Shown: one piece after another, positions 1 through 14,800 of the stretch | How positions within the stretch are numbered: position 1 is the first letter of the stretch | Layout: each line of letters begins with the position of its first letter | Assembly: GCA_964019135.1 (NCBI GenBank) | Contig: OZ025248.1 | Location: 32,977,670-33,041,669 of the forward strand | DNA from: Arenicola marina | Lineage: Eukaryota; Annelida; Polychaeta; Arenicolidae | Length of the DNA stretch: 64,000 bases | Direction of reading: 5' to 3' | Made by a program: the position numbers and the translations under genes | Notes under the pieces: generated by a model | Databases searched by the model: none | Told to the model about the DNA's origin: nothing | Seen by the model: the letters and a program-made list of their open reading frames with translations, nothing else

Positions 1-435
1 CTACCCCGTTCTCACCGCCCACCGCCCACACCCCTCACCACCGACACCCCTACCTACCCCTTGGGTGCTCAGCACTAATCAAAGGTTAGTCTAGTTAGAT
101 CGGCTTCCTCCTCCCTCCCCCTCTCCCCCCCCCCCCCGCTTCCCACTCCCGTCTCCACCCTCCCTTCAAACTCCCGTGTCAACCATTGTCCACTCCGCCC
201 CCCAACCCCTCCGCTATCCACCCGTTGTATCCCTCGCCCTGGCGGCTGGACTATTTGCATGGCTAGCTAGGACGCTAGATCCTACGATCGCTGGCAGAGC
301 AGCAGTCCTCGCGTCTATTACAGAAACCATTACACGTACAGACTGTATGGTGAATGAATGGATATGTTAATCTGACTGGACCTCGGTCTTCTGGTACTGG
401 TCGTCGGTTAATCTGTCCAGTACAACGCTTAACTC

Positions 436-590
436 ATTAAGCAGAGCGGTGGATTTGTTAAGCAGAACGGTTGATCCGTTTAATAGAACGGTTGAACCGT
501 TTAGTAAAACGGTTGATCCGTTTAGTAAAACAGTTGATCCGCTTAGTAGAACGGTTGATTGGTTTAGTAAACCGGTTCCATTTGTAACGT
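436..590. repeat. 20-bp minisatellite
   Basis: About eight diverged copies of a unit close to TTAGTAAAACGGTTGATCCG occur in tandem. Confidence 0.75.
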
Positions 591-744
591 AAACAGTTTT
601 ATTAATTACATGGCTTAACCTTATGTGTGGTAAGTAGTCCTGTCAGATCGAACACTTGGTCTGCCCGTGCCACTCAGATAACGCGGGCGGCAGCCATACC
701 CAGCACCAGTGTTGACATCTGGCGATATGTGAAGTCACCTGCCG

Positions 745-960
745 ACCTGTATGGACATCTTGCGACCTGTATAGATATCTGGCGACCTGTATAGACATCT
801 GGTGACATGTATAGACATCTGGCGACCTGTATAGACATCTGGTGACCTGTATAGACATCTGGCGACATGTATAGACATCTGGGAACCTGTATAGAATCTG
901 GTGACCTGTATAGACTAAGACCAGCGTGGATATGTGACAACCTGCATATACATATGGTGA
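745..960. repeat. 20-bp minisatellite
   Basis: About ten copies of a unit close to GACCTGTATAGACATCTGGC occur in tandem, decaying toward 1090. They create false ORFs on the minus strand. Confidence 0.85.
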
Positions 961-1514
961 CCTCTGGAGGCATCTAAATATGCGAAAATCTGACGAACTA
1001 TGGGGACAACTGACAACCACTGGGGACATTAGGCGACCTATGGACAACTGACAAACTATGGGTACCTACATCGACGTATGGCCACCATGCAAGAACACAT
1101 CTAGCAACCTGAAGGCTCACAGGTTTACAGCTTAATTAATTATCGGACCCACAGAGCGTGAGTTTGTGTTTTCCATATCCACTTTGGACCCGGTGACTGA
1201 CTTATATATGACAGTGCTCTATATATGCCGTCGGGCCCGCTGGCCTGACGTGCGTGCAAACGTGTGTGCCAAACGGGCTGTCCCCATCCCCATCTCCTAA
1301 ACACTTGGTGATTCATCGCTTCCGACGATTGACATTCTATGCTATCACGAGACAGGAATTACCGTAGTCGTTGAAAGACTACTCTATATATATGCTATCA
1401 CGAGAGGGGAATTACCGTAGTCATTGGAGGAACGCCCGACCTCCATGTTGTTTTTGAACGAGGGGAAGCAGTTTCGTCTCCTGAATCTTGGTTAGCGTCT
1501 CTTCGGCCAAATCT

Positions 1515-1770
1515 TGGTTTTTGTATTAAAGTTGCATGTCGAGTTGTTTCCCGCCAAAGCTAAAGAGGTCAAAATACAAGTAAGAATCAGTCCTTGAATC
1601 ATTCAAGATTTCTTTTGTCTATACTCCACCCATGCTAGACTGCGATGTTTATCAGGTTTCTGAATTTATAGAATGAAACAATCGAATTTTCTGCACATTT
1701 TGATATAAATCTCGCCTGGTCTTAGTTTTGGCGGGAAAGAACTCGACATGCAACTTTAACCAAAAACCTT
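1515..1770. mobile_element. Miniature inverted-repeat element (about 255 bp)
   Basis: The left arm (about 1515-1558, containing TTAAAGTTGCATGTCGAGTT and TTTCCCGCCAAA) is repeated in inverted orientation at about 1728-1770 (TTTGGCGGGAAA and AACTCGACATGCAACTTTAA). The arms are about 43 bp with few mismatches around a 170-bp core. No coding capacity is seen. I could not identify a convincing target duplication. Confidence 0.65.
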
Positions 1771-1970
1771 TGTTTCTTGCGTTAATCGCTGTTTTTTCTG
1801 CTTGCTTCGTGTCCTTCTAAACAGTGAAATACATTAAAGCTCTCTTATAGTTAGTGCTTTGTTTCAGTGAAATTCCTGCAACAAATTATTCTTGAATGGT
1901 GTAACTGGTTTACTTTCGTACAGAAACATCCATACTTTCATGACTTTATAATAACATACATTTTCTGCAG

Positions 1971-2839
1971 ATGAAGAACCCAGCCCTGCAGATCCCAAGG
2001 TGAAGGCCTCACCTGACCCCAGCCAGAGCCAGGCGTGCTCGACCGCAGCACAGACAACCATGGATGACGTCATCGAGGGGGGAACGCCCTCTATGGAGCC
2101 CCAAACCATACACAGAGGACAGCTCTTTGAGAGTATTCTGCGACAGCAAGTGACCAATGGCTATCCGGATAAATCAGGTCACCCGAGGTCACCAGAGGTC
2201 ATGCGACGCTCCCCGGCCCACCAGAGCGAGGTGTACACGTCCAATGCGCGGTGTCGTAGTGTGGACAGGATTAACGAGGGCCCGACCCCCCGCCCCGGAC
2301 CCTCCCATCGTCATGGTGATGAGGGGGACAGCTGGAGGGCCGGATGCCCGGGGACGCTAGGGGGTACAGCCAGTATCAACGATGAGGAGACCCCTCTAGG
2401 GCCGTACCTGGATCGTTCCCTGGATCGGCGGTCCGATCCTGGCGGGAGGCGGAGCCACAGCGTGGACCCCCCCTCGGGATCCGACCGCCACGAGCGGTCC
2501 TCAGGCCAGGACTTCATGGATCCACTCGGCGACGGGGATAGACGCGACTCCGGAATACATGGGGATCAGGACTCGAGTCTCCATAGAGTCGGCCGCTCCG
2601 GAGAACCCGGATCGATGGACGGGAGATCCAGACAAAGAGATCCTTACGTACTCCGCCACGAGGCGCCGAGTTGCCATGGCGACGACCGGGGGTCGGTGGC
2701 GCCCTCACGCCCTGCTGACCCAAGACGTGGCCCGGCGATCCGGTCAGCACTAGTGACTACCAGGACAATTCCGGTATCCGCAGCTAGGACTCACTCCGGA
2801 TCCCGGAACCTGGCTCCATTCATCGCATCCTCTGGGGAG
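1971..2839 (+). CDS. Exon 1 in window: disordered N-terminal region
   Basis: The acceptor TTTTCTGCAG precedes 1971 and the donor GAG|GTGAGT follows 2839. The reading frame is open throughout and encodes a hydrophilic Ser/Arg/Asp/Gly-rich segment. The frame takes one base from an upstream exon, unless translation starts at the in-frame ATG at 2060 (ACAACCATGG), in which case the first 89 bases are 5' UTR. The open frame continues past the donor into a 17-bp intronic minisatellite, which is not coding. Confidence 0.8.
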
Positions 2840-5800
2840 GTGAGTTTTACTCTCAATGCGGTTATACTGTCAATGGGGTTATACTGTCAATGGTTTATAC
2901 TGGCAATGGAGTTATGCAGTCAATATAGTTATGCAGTCAATGTGATCATACTGCCTCAGGGTTATGCAGTCAATGGGGTTATACTGTCAATGGGGTTATA
3001 CTGTCAATGGGGTTATACTGTCAATGGTGTTATATTGCCGCTATGGTTATACTGCCGTTATGATTATACTGTCAATAGGTTTATACTGTCAAGGGGGTTA
3101 TACAGTCAATGGCGTTATACTGTCAATTGGGCTATACTGTCACTGGGTTTATACAGGCAATGAGGTTAGGCAGAATGTTGTTATACTGTCACTGGGGTTA
3201 TACAGCCAATGGGATGCCGTATAGGCTCCGTGGAAGGGGGGTGCTCTCTAGTGAAAAAATCACCCATGCGTAACAAATACAATAGTCTGCCCTCTACGCC
3301 GGGGAGAATGGTTTGGCCACTAGCTGCCAGCACTGCATTATTCGGCATGCGAAAGTCGGCAATGAATTGAAAGTGAAGCAAGCATCCCCCATGACCTGTT
3401 ATTGTCAGTATGATTACATATTTGCACCGGCTGTGATATCGTGCGTGGTCATGTCAACGTAATCACCAGGATATCAACTTTTAGACGTTGAATTGAGTTG
3501 ACATACAGGTTACGTTGTATTTGACAGGAAATGGATGCGCGTCTCAGTGACCTTGGCGATACGGTGGCGACCTTGCGCCGTTCGCTGGCTGACAGAGACA
3601 AGGAAGTGGAAGAACAGCGAATCAGCAGCAACGCCATGTTGGCAGAACTGTCCAAGCTGAGAAAGATATACAATACTCCTACGGAGGGCAGAGATGAGGT
3701 AGTAATAGTAATAGAAAGTGGAATAATCTTAGCCATTACATTTGTCATGGAGCACTACACATATGGTTGGTCTGTGCAGCCGTGGCGGATCCAGGATGGG
3801 GGCACGGGGGAAAATAGCTTTTCGCTCAAAAATAGGCGGAAAAACAGAGGGCACAGGGGGCACAGTCACTATTAATTCTTCTGCACACTCCCTCACCCCC
3901 CCCCCCCCCGGTCGCTAGTTTCTCTCTGGATCCGCGCCTGGATAGTACTTAATTCAATGGTGCCCCCTTTCGTAAATGCCTGGATCCGCCTCTGTGTAGG
4001 ACCCTATAACCTGTGTAGGTCATATAGCTAGCCCTGCATATATATGTTCACCAGTGAGTCCCTCGATCGTAACGGTATTTAAATATTGATGCCTGGTTTC
4101 AGAACGAGAAGCGACTTAACGCCCTGATCCAGGAGAAGGAGAGCCTCGCTACGGAGGTGTGGAAACTACGCCAGGGGGCCAGGGACTCAAAGGAAACGGG
4201 CCAGGAACCTCCCGAAGTCAATGCGGTTGCCATGGAGATCGGGGATGGTGCGGGGGACAGTCGCTTGGATACCTACGACCCCAATAACCCTCGCGCTTTG
4301 CAAAGGAAGATGGGTTAGTTGAATTTGTCATCCGAAAAATGGTTCTGTCGGGTTTTAGGCGTTAATTGACAGAAAGTCGCGTATAACATGGAGTGACTAG
4401 TGATCTTGTGAATATTAATGTGATATATTGACGTTGAGAAATGAAACAAGTAGTGCGAATTGGAGCAGGGATATGTTAATACCCGTGTAAAGATCGAACA
4501 CACAGATTACTGTGCGTGTGAATATAAAAGGAAGGTAATATTTACATGGAGCGGTGAGTATATTTACACAGTAACGTAGCGAACGGATTAACCAATGTAT
4601 GGTGGCGACGAACCAATTAAATTGCCCTCGAATTCGATTAAGGGTCGTAAATATTTTTCGGACCATCTTTACAGGGTTATTATAAACTGCATTAGTTGTT
4701 GGACCCAACGCGAGGTAACGAGTGCTGCTGGGTCATGTCAACTATACTATCAAGTGATCAAGACAATCACGTTGCCATAGGAACCGTATTTTTTTGGTTT
4801 AAGTTGGTATCACGGTCCCACGTGAACTAAGTTCAGTTAGTTGGCTTGCAAAAATTGTTGTCACAACCCACCTGGTCGCTCTACTCAAAATACGCGTCCT
4901 GCCTTTTCAAAATCCTAGATCCGCCCCTGGTGGGTATATGCTATATAGCGAGCAGTGTCTCCACCTAGTGAGCGATTCTACTGTAGCTTCAAATCAGTAA
5001 TTAGGTTTCGTTCTGGACACGATGTGACAACAAGATGCCGTCTGGTGCAGAGCGGTTGGTATGTCTGGCTGTAGCGTCACAACTAGGGGTGGGGGTTAGG
5101 TTATGTCTGGCTGTAGCGTCACAACTAGGGATGGGGGTTAGGTTATGTCTGGCTGTAGCGTCACAACTAGGGGTGGGGGTTAGGTTATGTCTGGCTGTAG
5201 CGTCACAACTAGGGGTGGGGGTTAGGTTATGTCTGGCTGTAGCGTCACAACTAGGGGTGGGGGTTAGGTTATGTCTGGCTGTAGCGTCACAACTAAGGAT
5301 GGGGGTTAGGTTATGTCTGGCTGTAGCGTCACAACTAGGGGTGGGGGTTAGGTTATGTCTGGCTGTAGCGTCACAACTAGGGGTGGGGGTTAGGTTATGT
5401 CTGGCTGTAGCGTCACAACTAGGGGTGGGGGTTAGGTTATGTCTGGCTGTAGCGTCACAACTAGGGGTGGGGGTTAGGTTATGTCTGGCTGTAGCGTCAC
5501 AACTAAGGATGGGGGTTAGGTTATGTCTGGCTGTAGCGTCACAACTAGGGGTGGGGGTTAGGTTATGTCCCGTGTCTCCTTAGTGGGGTCGAGGTACTAC
5601 AGCGTGTTGGCGTCTTTTTATTTGAGATATACACGCGACCAACAAACCTAGTCCCCTTAAGTGCCCCACCACCTCCCCCCATACCCCGCAAATGTCGTCT
5701 GGCCATACCGGAGGCAAATATTATCTGCCGCGATAGCAATTATTCAAGAGACGCCGGAGGAAAAAACGTGTTGCTGCCGAAGTTTACGTAGGTTATTAGG

Positions 5801-8800
5801 AACGTGCGACAGACAGGAATATCGATTGTTGAGGACCGTTCGGAGAGGCGATTTCAACACAGGTTCCAGCATGTGTAGTGCGACACATACCCACCACGCG
5901 GCGCGTTCTTTTGTGTTGTGAGATTGAGAATGAGGTTCATTGTGCCTGATGTGGACAGACCCACGGCACAGAGCCGCCAGATTATATCATGGGCTGCCCC
6001 CAGCGAGGTGTGTGCGGAGATCACTACTAGGCTAGAAGCGTATTGGGCAGAGAAATCTCGCCGGACGATAACATGAAGTGAGGTTGCCCAGATGCCGCTG
6101 CCATGATTCGTACACGCGACCTGTTGATCAGCAGCTCAGCGTGGGTCAGGGAGGCTCCCCGCTCAGACTAGAACATTTGATTTGGCCGATTCCAGCAAAG
6201 ACCCGCCTGATGTTATATAACCTTGACGAGAAAACCAAGGTGATCGGCCAGACTGCGCTAGAACTCGATACCAGCCTATAAAGTCCATTCCAAGTTTCGT
6301 GTCTGAGGGCGTTGAACATATTAATTCTGCCCGGGTATCTGCCGGCGCAACTTGAGTGGGGTCGAGATCCAATCAGTGGCGGACACGTGGTTTCAGGTCT
6401 CCTACCTTTCATTGACATAAGTTTACTGGAAACGCCTTCTCAGCTTAAGCCAGGCGGGATTTTGTGTTCCATGGTGGATCGACCTCATGTTGACGTAACA
6501 TTAGAGAGAATTATTATGTGCAGTGATGGACTGAGTTGAATAAGTGTCATGTCACATCTGCACATGTGGGTGTCGGCTCGAGCCTTGTTCCGTGTTGACT
6601 ATGACGGAAACATGTGATCTTGACAGAGCTGCATGTGTCCTTGATCATGGTGCAGCAGGACTTGTTGGACACTGCATGGATTTTCTGGATCATCGTGTTA
6701 ATAGCAGGATAAAACACTGGATATATTAGAATATGGATGTTAGGCAATGGGTTGAGACTGGCTGCACGTCAGCCATCTGTGAGGACAACACATCTACCAA
6801 CAAAGGATGGACTTGTTTGGGTATTACGCCTCATGTCACACATAATAACAATAACACATAATGCACAACACAATGCATAACACACAATGCATAACACACA
6901 ATGCATAACACATAATGCACAACACATAATGCACAACACAAGGCATAACACATAATGCATAACACATAATGCATAACACATAATGCACAACACATAATGC
7001 ATAACACACAACGCATAACACATAATGCACAACACAATGCATAACACATAATGCATAATACACAATGCATAACACATAATGCATAACACATAATAACAAT
7101 AACACATAATGCATAACACACAATGCATAACACACAATGCATAACACATAATGCACAACACATAATGCACAACACAATGCATAACACATAATGCATAATA
7201 CACTGCATAACACATAATGCATAACATAATGCGCAACACACAGCGCATAACACATAATGCATAACACGGAATGCATAACACATAATGCATAATGCACTGC
7301 ATAACACATAATGCATAACATAATGCGCAGCGCATAACACATAATGCATAACACGTAATGCACAACACATAATGCGTAACACATAATGCATAACACATAA
7401 TGCATAACACAATGCACAACGCAATGCATAACACATAATGCACAACACATAATGCACAACACAATGCATAACACATAATGCATAATACACTGCATAACAC
7501 ATAATGCATAATGCACTGCATAACACATAATGCATAACATAATGCGCAGCGCATAACACATAATGCATAACACGTAATGCACAACACATAATGCGTAACA
7601 CATAATGCATAACACATAATGCATAACACAATGCACAACGCAATGCATAACACACAATGCATAACACATAATGCATAACACATAATGCGTAACACATAAT
7701 GCATAACACACATTGCATAACACATAATGCATAACACATAATGCACAACACAATGCATAACACATAATGCATAACACACAATGCATAACACATAATGCAC
7801 AACACATAATGCACAGCACAATGCATAATGCATAATACACTGCATAACACATAATGCATAACATAATGCGCAGCACACAGCGCATAACACATAATGCATA
7901 ACACGTAATGCATAACGTAATGCATAACACATAACGCATAACACATAATGCGTAACACACAATGCATAACACACAATGCATAACACATAACGCATAACAC
8001 ATAATGCATAACACATAATGCATAATACACTGCATAACACATAATGCATAACATAATGCGCAACACACAGCGCATAACACATAATGCATAACACGTAATG
8101 CATAACACATAATGCATAATGCACTGCATAACACATAATGCATAACATAATGCGCAGCGCATAACACATAATGCATAACACGTAATGCACAACACATAAT
8201 GCGTAACACATAATGCGTAACACATAATGCATAACACATAATGCGTAACACAATGCACAACGCAATGCATAACACACAATGCACAACACATAATGCACAA
8301 CACAATGCATAACACATAATGCATAACACATAATGCACAACACAATGCATAACACATAATGCATAACACATAATGCACAACACAATGCATAACACATAAT
8401 GCATAACACATAATGCACAACACATAATGCACAGCACAATGCATAACACATAATGCATAACATAATGCGCAGCACACAGCGCATAACACATACTGCATAA
8501 CACGTAATGCATAACGTAATGCACAACACATAATGCATAACACATAATGCGTAACACACAATGCATAACACATAATGCATAACACGTAATGCATAACACG
8601 CGTATGTCAACCAAATCGATACACATAGAATACAATGAATTAATATTACTATAAAGAGAAATATTACTATAAAGAGAAATATTACTATAAAGGAAAACAA
8701 ACACAACTACATCATAAATGGTTCCGCTAAGAAGTTATTACGTATTATAACGAAAAGGACGCTTTTAAGTGTTTAAAGGTTAAATTCCCACCCAGAGCAA

Positions 8801-11800
8801 TGTTCACAACATCTGTGTGCTCATTAACCAATCACCGTGTCCGTAACAACAGCGTCGCGCGATTGTGCTTTCTGGGGGAAGACCAACTTGGGTTCGTGCC
8901 ACATGGATGTCGGGTTTTCTAGAGCGATGACGCTTCTGCCCTTGCAGACACCTCCGCTGCTTAGCCTAATGTTAATGACAGCTAGCCAGTACCAGTTGTG
9001 ACACGTAGAAATAAAAAGAAATGAGAGAACAACATACAGTTGGTTCCAATCTGTAACAGCTATTGGGGTTATCCGCCTCACATTTCGTGATGTTTTGTGA
9101 CGATGCCGTGTTCCAGACGACCTTGCCGGCCAGCTGCAGGATCTGACGGAGGCCCACGAGGCCACGGTCGGACGGCTAGCGGAGTCCGAGCGCCTGGGGG
9201 GTCAGCTGCGGGCCGAGAACGCCACCCTCAGGGGGGAGAGGGTTTCCACCCTCAGGGAGGACCGAAGCACCGCCCAACTACTCCAGGAGAACCGAACCCT
9301 CAAAGCACAGGTAACTTATTTCGTACTCTTTTGTTTCGGTTTTCTTTGCGTGTTTACCAAATTACCTGAATTTACTGCTGCCACGTTTCTTTTATCATAA
9401 TGTTTACTTTGCGGGCAAACATAATTTAGTAGTTGCGTATGTCGTTGCATACTTATTTGTGTCGAATTCTCCCATGGGAGGTGCTCATGAAATATCCGAT
9501 TCCTGGATCCTCCTTTGTCTTATAATATATCGTCTATCTTTATGGTGTGTTGCTGTGATCCCAATAACTACTGTAAGACTTCGTACGTCCTCTGTCCGAG
9601 CTATCAGTATTTTTTATCTGCGATGAACCCCAAAAAAACATTTAGGAATAGCAAATAGCAACACTTGTTTCGTATTCCAACATCGAGAAATAGTTTCTCA
9701 GTTGATGGATGCTATGTCATAATGTCGCCTTGTCCTCACAGCTTGAGCGTCTTCACGTTGACGGTTACCATAGCGACCAGCCTCAGTCGGAGGTGCTGCA
9801 GCTGCGACACGAAGTTCAGCAGCTGCGCCAAGAGCTGCGCAGCTTGAGCGACCGCAACCAGCAGCTGATGCAGGACAACATCAAACTGACGCGACATCTA
9901 CAAGGCTTCGACCACCTCCCGAGGGGCAGCACCCCGCCCGGCCCGCCACCTGGCGACAGGAACCGCACCACGGGGGGAGATCGAGTGAACCCGAAGCACC
10001 TGGGTAGGCACTAGGTGGTGTGAACGCGGTACATGAATAGATCGGTGGCTAATGCCACCTTTGTTTACGCATGGGCTAAACCGAGCCCAACAAATAAAGT
10101 CATGAAATAATTAAATCCATAATATATAAAACGATCCTGTTGACTCTGTAAACAAAGGCAAGTTACTGTATGGTGTGGGGTCTTATACTTGCACCACTGG
10201 TATTTCAATATGATGGACACTCTGTCCTTACAGATACCGTAGCGGCGGATGGGTTTGGGCGGGACACTATCCTGGGGGATGATGAAGAAGTCTTCGCTAG
10301 GGACCGCCTGAGAATCACCAGAGAACTGAAACAGCTTATCACACCCCCTAGATGGCGCTCCAATGGTGACTTCTGCCTTCTCTTTCGCTCTGTCACACCA
10401 CCAGTCTAAATAACTTTTATATAGGTATATTTTATATATAGATATTTACATTTTATATATACCTATATATTTTTCATATACCTGTATATTTTTCATATAC
10501 TTGCATATTTTTCATATTCATAATATATTTTATATGTACATATATATTTCATAAGTACATATGTATTTTATTTATGCATGAAAATGCACTTTTAAGATCC
10601 TTTTTATGCCAGATTGTAATTATGCAGCGCCAATTTAAACTTTACTTGCAGTGACGTTTCATTTCTAGCTACCAGCAAAGATATTAGTACACTTGGTGTA
10701 CTACTATCTTTGCTACCAGGCAGTCAACCTCCCTAACTTAGTTGTTTGGCAGTCTGAACTGCAGATCACCCGGTCGTGGGTTCGCGCCCTGACACCTGCA
10801 TCGGATGCGTGCTTCAGTCAACCCCATTTCATTGCTCCGAGAGATTTTTTGGCCCACTTTAGCTTTGATATGCATAAAAGTGACCCCGGCACGCCAACAT
10901 GTCCTTTCCAGATGGCCGACAGACCGTGGCCGCTAGTGCTCCTGGGTCAGTGCCTTATGATGCGCGGGCCTCCAGCAATGGGCGTCGGCCAGGCAGCCCG
11001 ATAGAACTACCCCCGCCAGAGGACGCCCCGGACCGGTCCCGGAGCCTGCGAGAGCGACCTCCAGTGGCCAATGGCTACCATAGTAAGTATGCCTGATACA
11101 GAATCGGCAACTTCGTCAATGTCCTTGTCAAAAGTCATTAAAGCAAAATAAATTAATGATCGTCAGAAGTGATATTTATAAGACAATTAATTTAATCTAA
11201 TTTTATATTCATGTGAATGTGTGCTATCACATCTCTCTCACATACATACTGGTTTATTGTGAATTACCATGAATGCCTGTCAGAACAAGGATTTAAGTTC
11301 ACATTCTGCCTTTACCGAAAAGGCTCTTTAAGATGAGTTAATACTTCCTCGCAACAATTGAGGAACCTGTTACATCGCGGCATGAAGTTAAACCCAGTAC
11401 AGTTATTGGCCAAATAACTCTTATTCTTATTTTGGAAATATGTCTTGCATTTCGAATAGAAAGCACCAAAAACGACGACACCGTGTCCATGCATATCTGT
11501 ATTTATTCTGCAAAATAATATCCCAATACGATGAGATTTCAGGCGTGATCATACGAATCACTGTTTACAGTTTCTCTCGCTTCCTGAACGTTTCATATCC
11601 TACGTGGTTTCATGCTAAGCTTGCTGATGCAACTCTTTGTCACCAGGGGACCTGACGCCACCGCCTCCTCTTGAGCGCCGCCTATCGGACGAGAGTGTCG
11701 CCACCGTGGATCTGATGCGGGCTTCGCCGCTTGGGGAACTGGAAAGGCAGCGGGAGAGTGGGGCTGGTTACCGTGGTGACACCCGACCCATTCCTCTGAT

Positions 11801-14800
11801 GGGCCGCAGGAGGCTCGACTTCGACGAGCCGGGGCCGCGGGATGACGTCACGCACGGTAGGTGGCGCTTAGTGACACGCCCTCTTGTGGCCAATTTTGGC
11901 GACGACCGAGAGCAGAATTACTTTTTTCTTGACGAAAAAGTAGACCCATTAGATTATGTATGCCTGCAATTTATCAGGCACTTGCAGGGTGTGTGGCGTG
12001 GTATGTGGCCATTATACACGTAACGCCTGGCTCGGGTCATAACGCACTCCTGGATGGACGCCGCGCGTTCCAAGGCTGGTCATCGGGTGTCATGGTGACG
12101 GGAGCGTCTTGGTGACGTCATCTAGACGATCACCATTAAGTTTTTTTTTTCTGGTAGTGTTGTATAATTGGGCGTGTATTAGCCTTAAATCTGGCTAGAA
12201 CCCCGATGTACTCTTGTTGAAGTTATATTTAGGGATTTATGGCATAAGACAGTTACGGTGTGTGACGGTCCAAAATACGAGCATTCACCAGTCGAGGGTT
12301 GTGTGGAGGGCTTTCATATCACCAATGCCATGACTTCTCTGCTTCTCTGCTTTTTATTTTAACGGGGTACGGAAGTCCGGTTGTTTCCGTATGCATACAA
12401 TTGACAAATAAAAGGATTATCTGTCATCAATGATTAGATATTTCCTTTGATGGGTCTGTGTAGTTTGGACATGTCCCTTAATGGGTCTCTGTAACTTGGA
12501 CCTGTCTCTTAATGATTCTCTGTGACTTGGACCTATCGGTATATGTGGCTTGGACCTGTCCCTTCATGCGTCTATGTGGCTTATACCTGTCCCTTAATGG
12601 GTGTCTGTGACTTGGACCTGTCCCTTAATGGGTCTCTGTGGCTTAGACCTGTCCCTTAATGTGTCTCTGTGGCTTAGACCTGTCCCTTAATGGGTCTCTG
12701 TGGCTTAGACCTGTCCCTTAATTAATGGTTCTTTGTGGCTTGGACCTGCCCTTTAATGGGTCTATGTGACTTGGTCATGTCCCTTAACGGGTCTATGTGG
12801 CTTGGACCTGTCCCTGAATGGGTCTATGTGATTTGGAACTGTCCCTTAATGGGTCTCTGTGACTTGGAACTGTCACTTAATGGGGGTATGTGATTTGGAC
12901 CTGTCCCTTAATGGGTCTATGTGACTTGGAACTGTCACTTAATTGGTATCTGTGACTTGGACCTGTCCTTTAATGGGTCTCTGTGGCTTGAACCTGTCCC
13001 TTAACGGGTCTATGTGAATTGGACCTGTCCCTCAATGGGTCTATGTGATTTGGAACTCTCACTTAACGGGTCTATGTGAATTGGACCTGTCCCTTAATGG
13101 GTCTATGTGATTTGGAACTGTCACTTAATGCGTCTCTGTGACTTGGAACTGTCACTTAATGGGGGTATGTGACTTGGACCTGTCCCTTAATGGGTCTATG
13201 TGACTTGGAACTGTCACTTAATGGGTCTCTGTGACTTGGACCTGTCCTTTAATGGGTCTCTGTGACCTGGATCTGTCCTTTAATGGGTCTCTGTAGCTTG
13301 GACCTGTCCCTGAATGGGTCTCTGTGACTTGGAGCTGACTCTTAATGTGTCTCTGTGGCTTGGACCTGTCCCTTAATGGGTCTCTGTGACTTGGACTTGT
13401 CCCTTAATGTGTCTCTGTGACATAGGCCTGTCCCTTAATGGGTCTCTGTGACTTGGATCTGTTCTTTAATGGGTCTTTGTGGCTTAGACCTCTCCCTTAA
13501 TTAATGGGTCTTTGTGGCTTGGACCTGTCCTTTAATGGGTTTCTGTGGCTTGAACCTATGCTTTAATGGGTCTCTGTGGCTTGAACCTGTCCTTTAGTGG
13601 GTCTCTGTGACTTGGACCTGTCCCTAATGGGTCTATGTGATTTGGACCTGTCCCTTGATGGGTCTTTGTGGCTTAGACCTGTACTTTAATGGGTCTCTGT
13701 GACTTGGACCTGTCGGTCTGTGTGACTTGGACCTGTCCCAAATGGGTCTGTGTGGGTTAGACCGGCTCCTAAAAGTGGATCCCGCCCATGATGCTTCTTG
13801 CGATGACGCTTCAGCCGTCCTCGGTTGGACTGAAGGTTGTTTACGACATGGCCGTGACTGGGGAAGATGAGGAACATTGCCGGGTGGGGCGGAAGAATCC
13901 TAAAAATGTTAGATGTGTTTATTGGCTGAGGGCCCAGCGTCCATGTGAACCGTGAGACAGGTGCGACGACCCGGGCCCCCCCCCTCCCCCCCCCCCCCCC
14001 GGGGGGGGGCTGGCGGATATCCCGCGGCCGTCCACACAGCGGCCGTGGTGGGCCTGGGTCGGGTGGGTCTTAACGATACAAGACCGGCCATAAAGTGAAT
14101 GGTAGGCGTGATATGAGAGATCGTGTTTGTGTTGAGGTGAGGTGGGGGAGGGTGGGGGTGCCGCAAAGATGGTCCAAAGGAAAAAAGAAGAAGCCCAGGT
14201 TTGTGAGAGGCTGGTGGGGGGCCCGGGGGGGGAGATTCAAAAGGGCATCTCGTGGGATCCAAGGCCAGTGTGTTCAGTGGTTGAGAACCCCTCAGAGGAT
14301 ATGTGTGGGTCTGTGTGTAATGGCCGCCACAACAAGTAATGGCTGCCACAAGTAATGGCTGCCACAACAAGTAATGGCCGCCACAACAAGTAATGGCCGC
14401 TACAACAAGTAATGGCTGCCACAAGTAATGGCTGCCACATGTAATGGCTGCCACAAATAATCACTGCCACAACAAGAAATGACTGCCACAGGTAATGGCT
14501 GCCACAAGTAATGGCTGCTACGAGTAATGGTGGCCACAACAAGTAATGGCTGCCACAACAACAAATGACTGCCACAATTAATGGCGCCATATACACCATG
14601 CCATAAATATTCACTAAAATACACAGAAATGCTGCCATAAACTCCACCTGTAACCAGCCATACCTAACGCAAGAAATGGCTTCCCCGATTCCTAGGTGTC
14701 CTTAGCTATAAATGCAACACGCCACGCCGTACGGACCTAATCACTGAGCCGGCTGTTGTTTACACGGGACATGCATGTTTACGCCCCTGAGTGGCGCACC

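Larger units (their letters stand above)
1..1514. other. 5' flank or upstream intron with short repeats
   Basis: I see no supportable exon here. The stretch holds a poly-C tract (about 127-141) and two 20-bp minisatellites (listed separately). The upstream exon of the CAP-Gly gene is either outside the window or too short to recognise. Confidence 0.5.

Noticed and set aside
2840..3163. Extension of exon 1 ORF into a 387-residue protein
   Set aside because: A strong donor (GAG|GTGAGT) at 2839 joins in phase to exon 2, and the extension is a 17-bp minisatellite.
5035..5583. 182-codon ORF with a 14-residue hydrophobic repeat
   Set aside because: It is the 42-bp intronic minisatellite; near-identical units including silent sites show no coding constraint.
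6769..8706. Three overlapping minus-strand ORFs of 587-645 codons (Cys/Tyr/Met/Leu-rich)
   Set aside because: All frames of the 14-bp repeat are stop-free; the array lies in an intron of a gene on the other strand.
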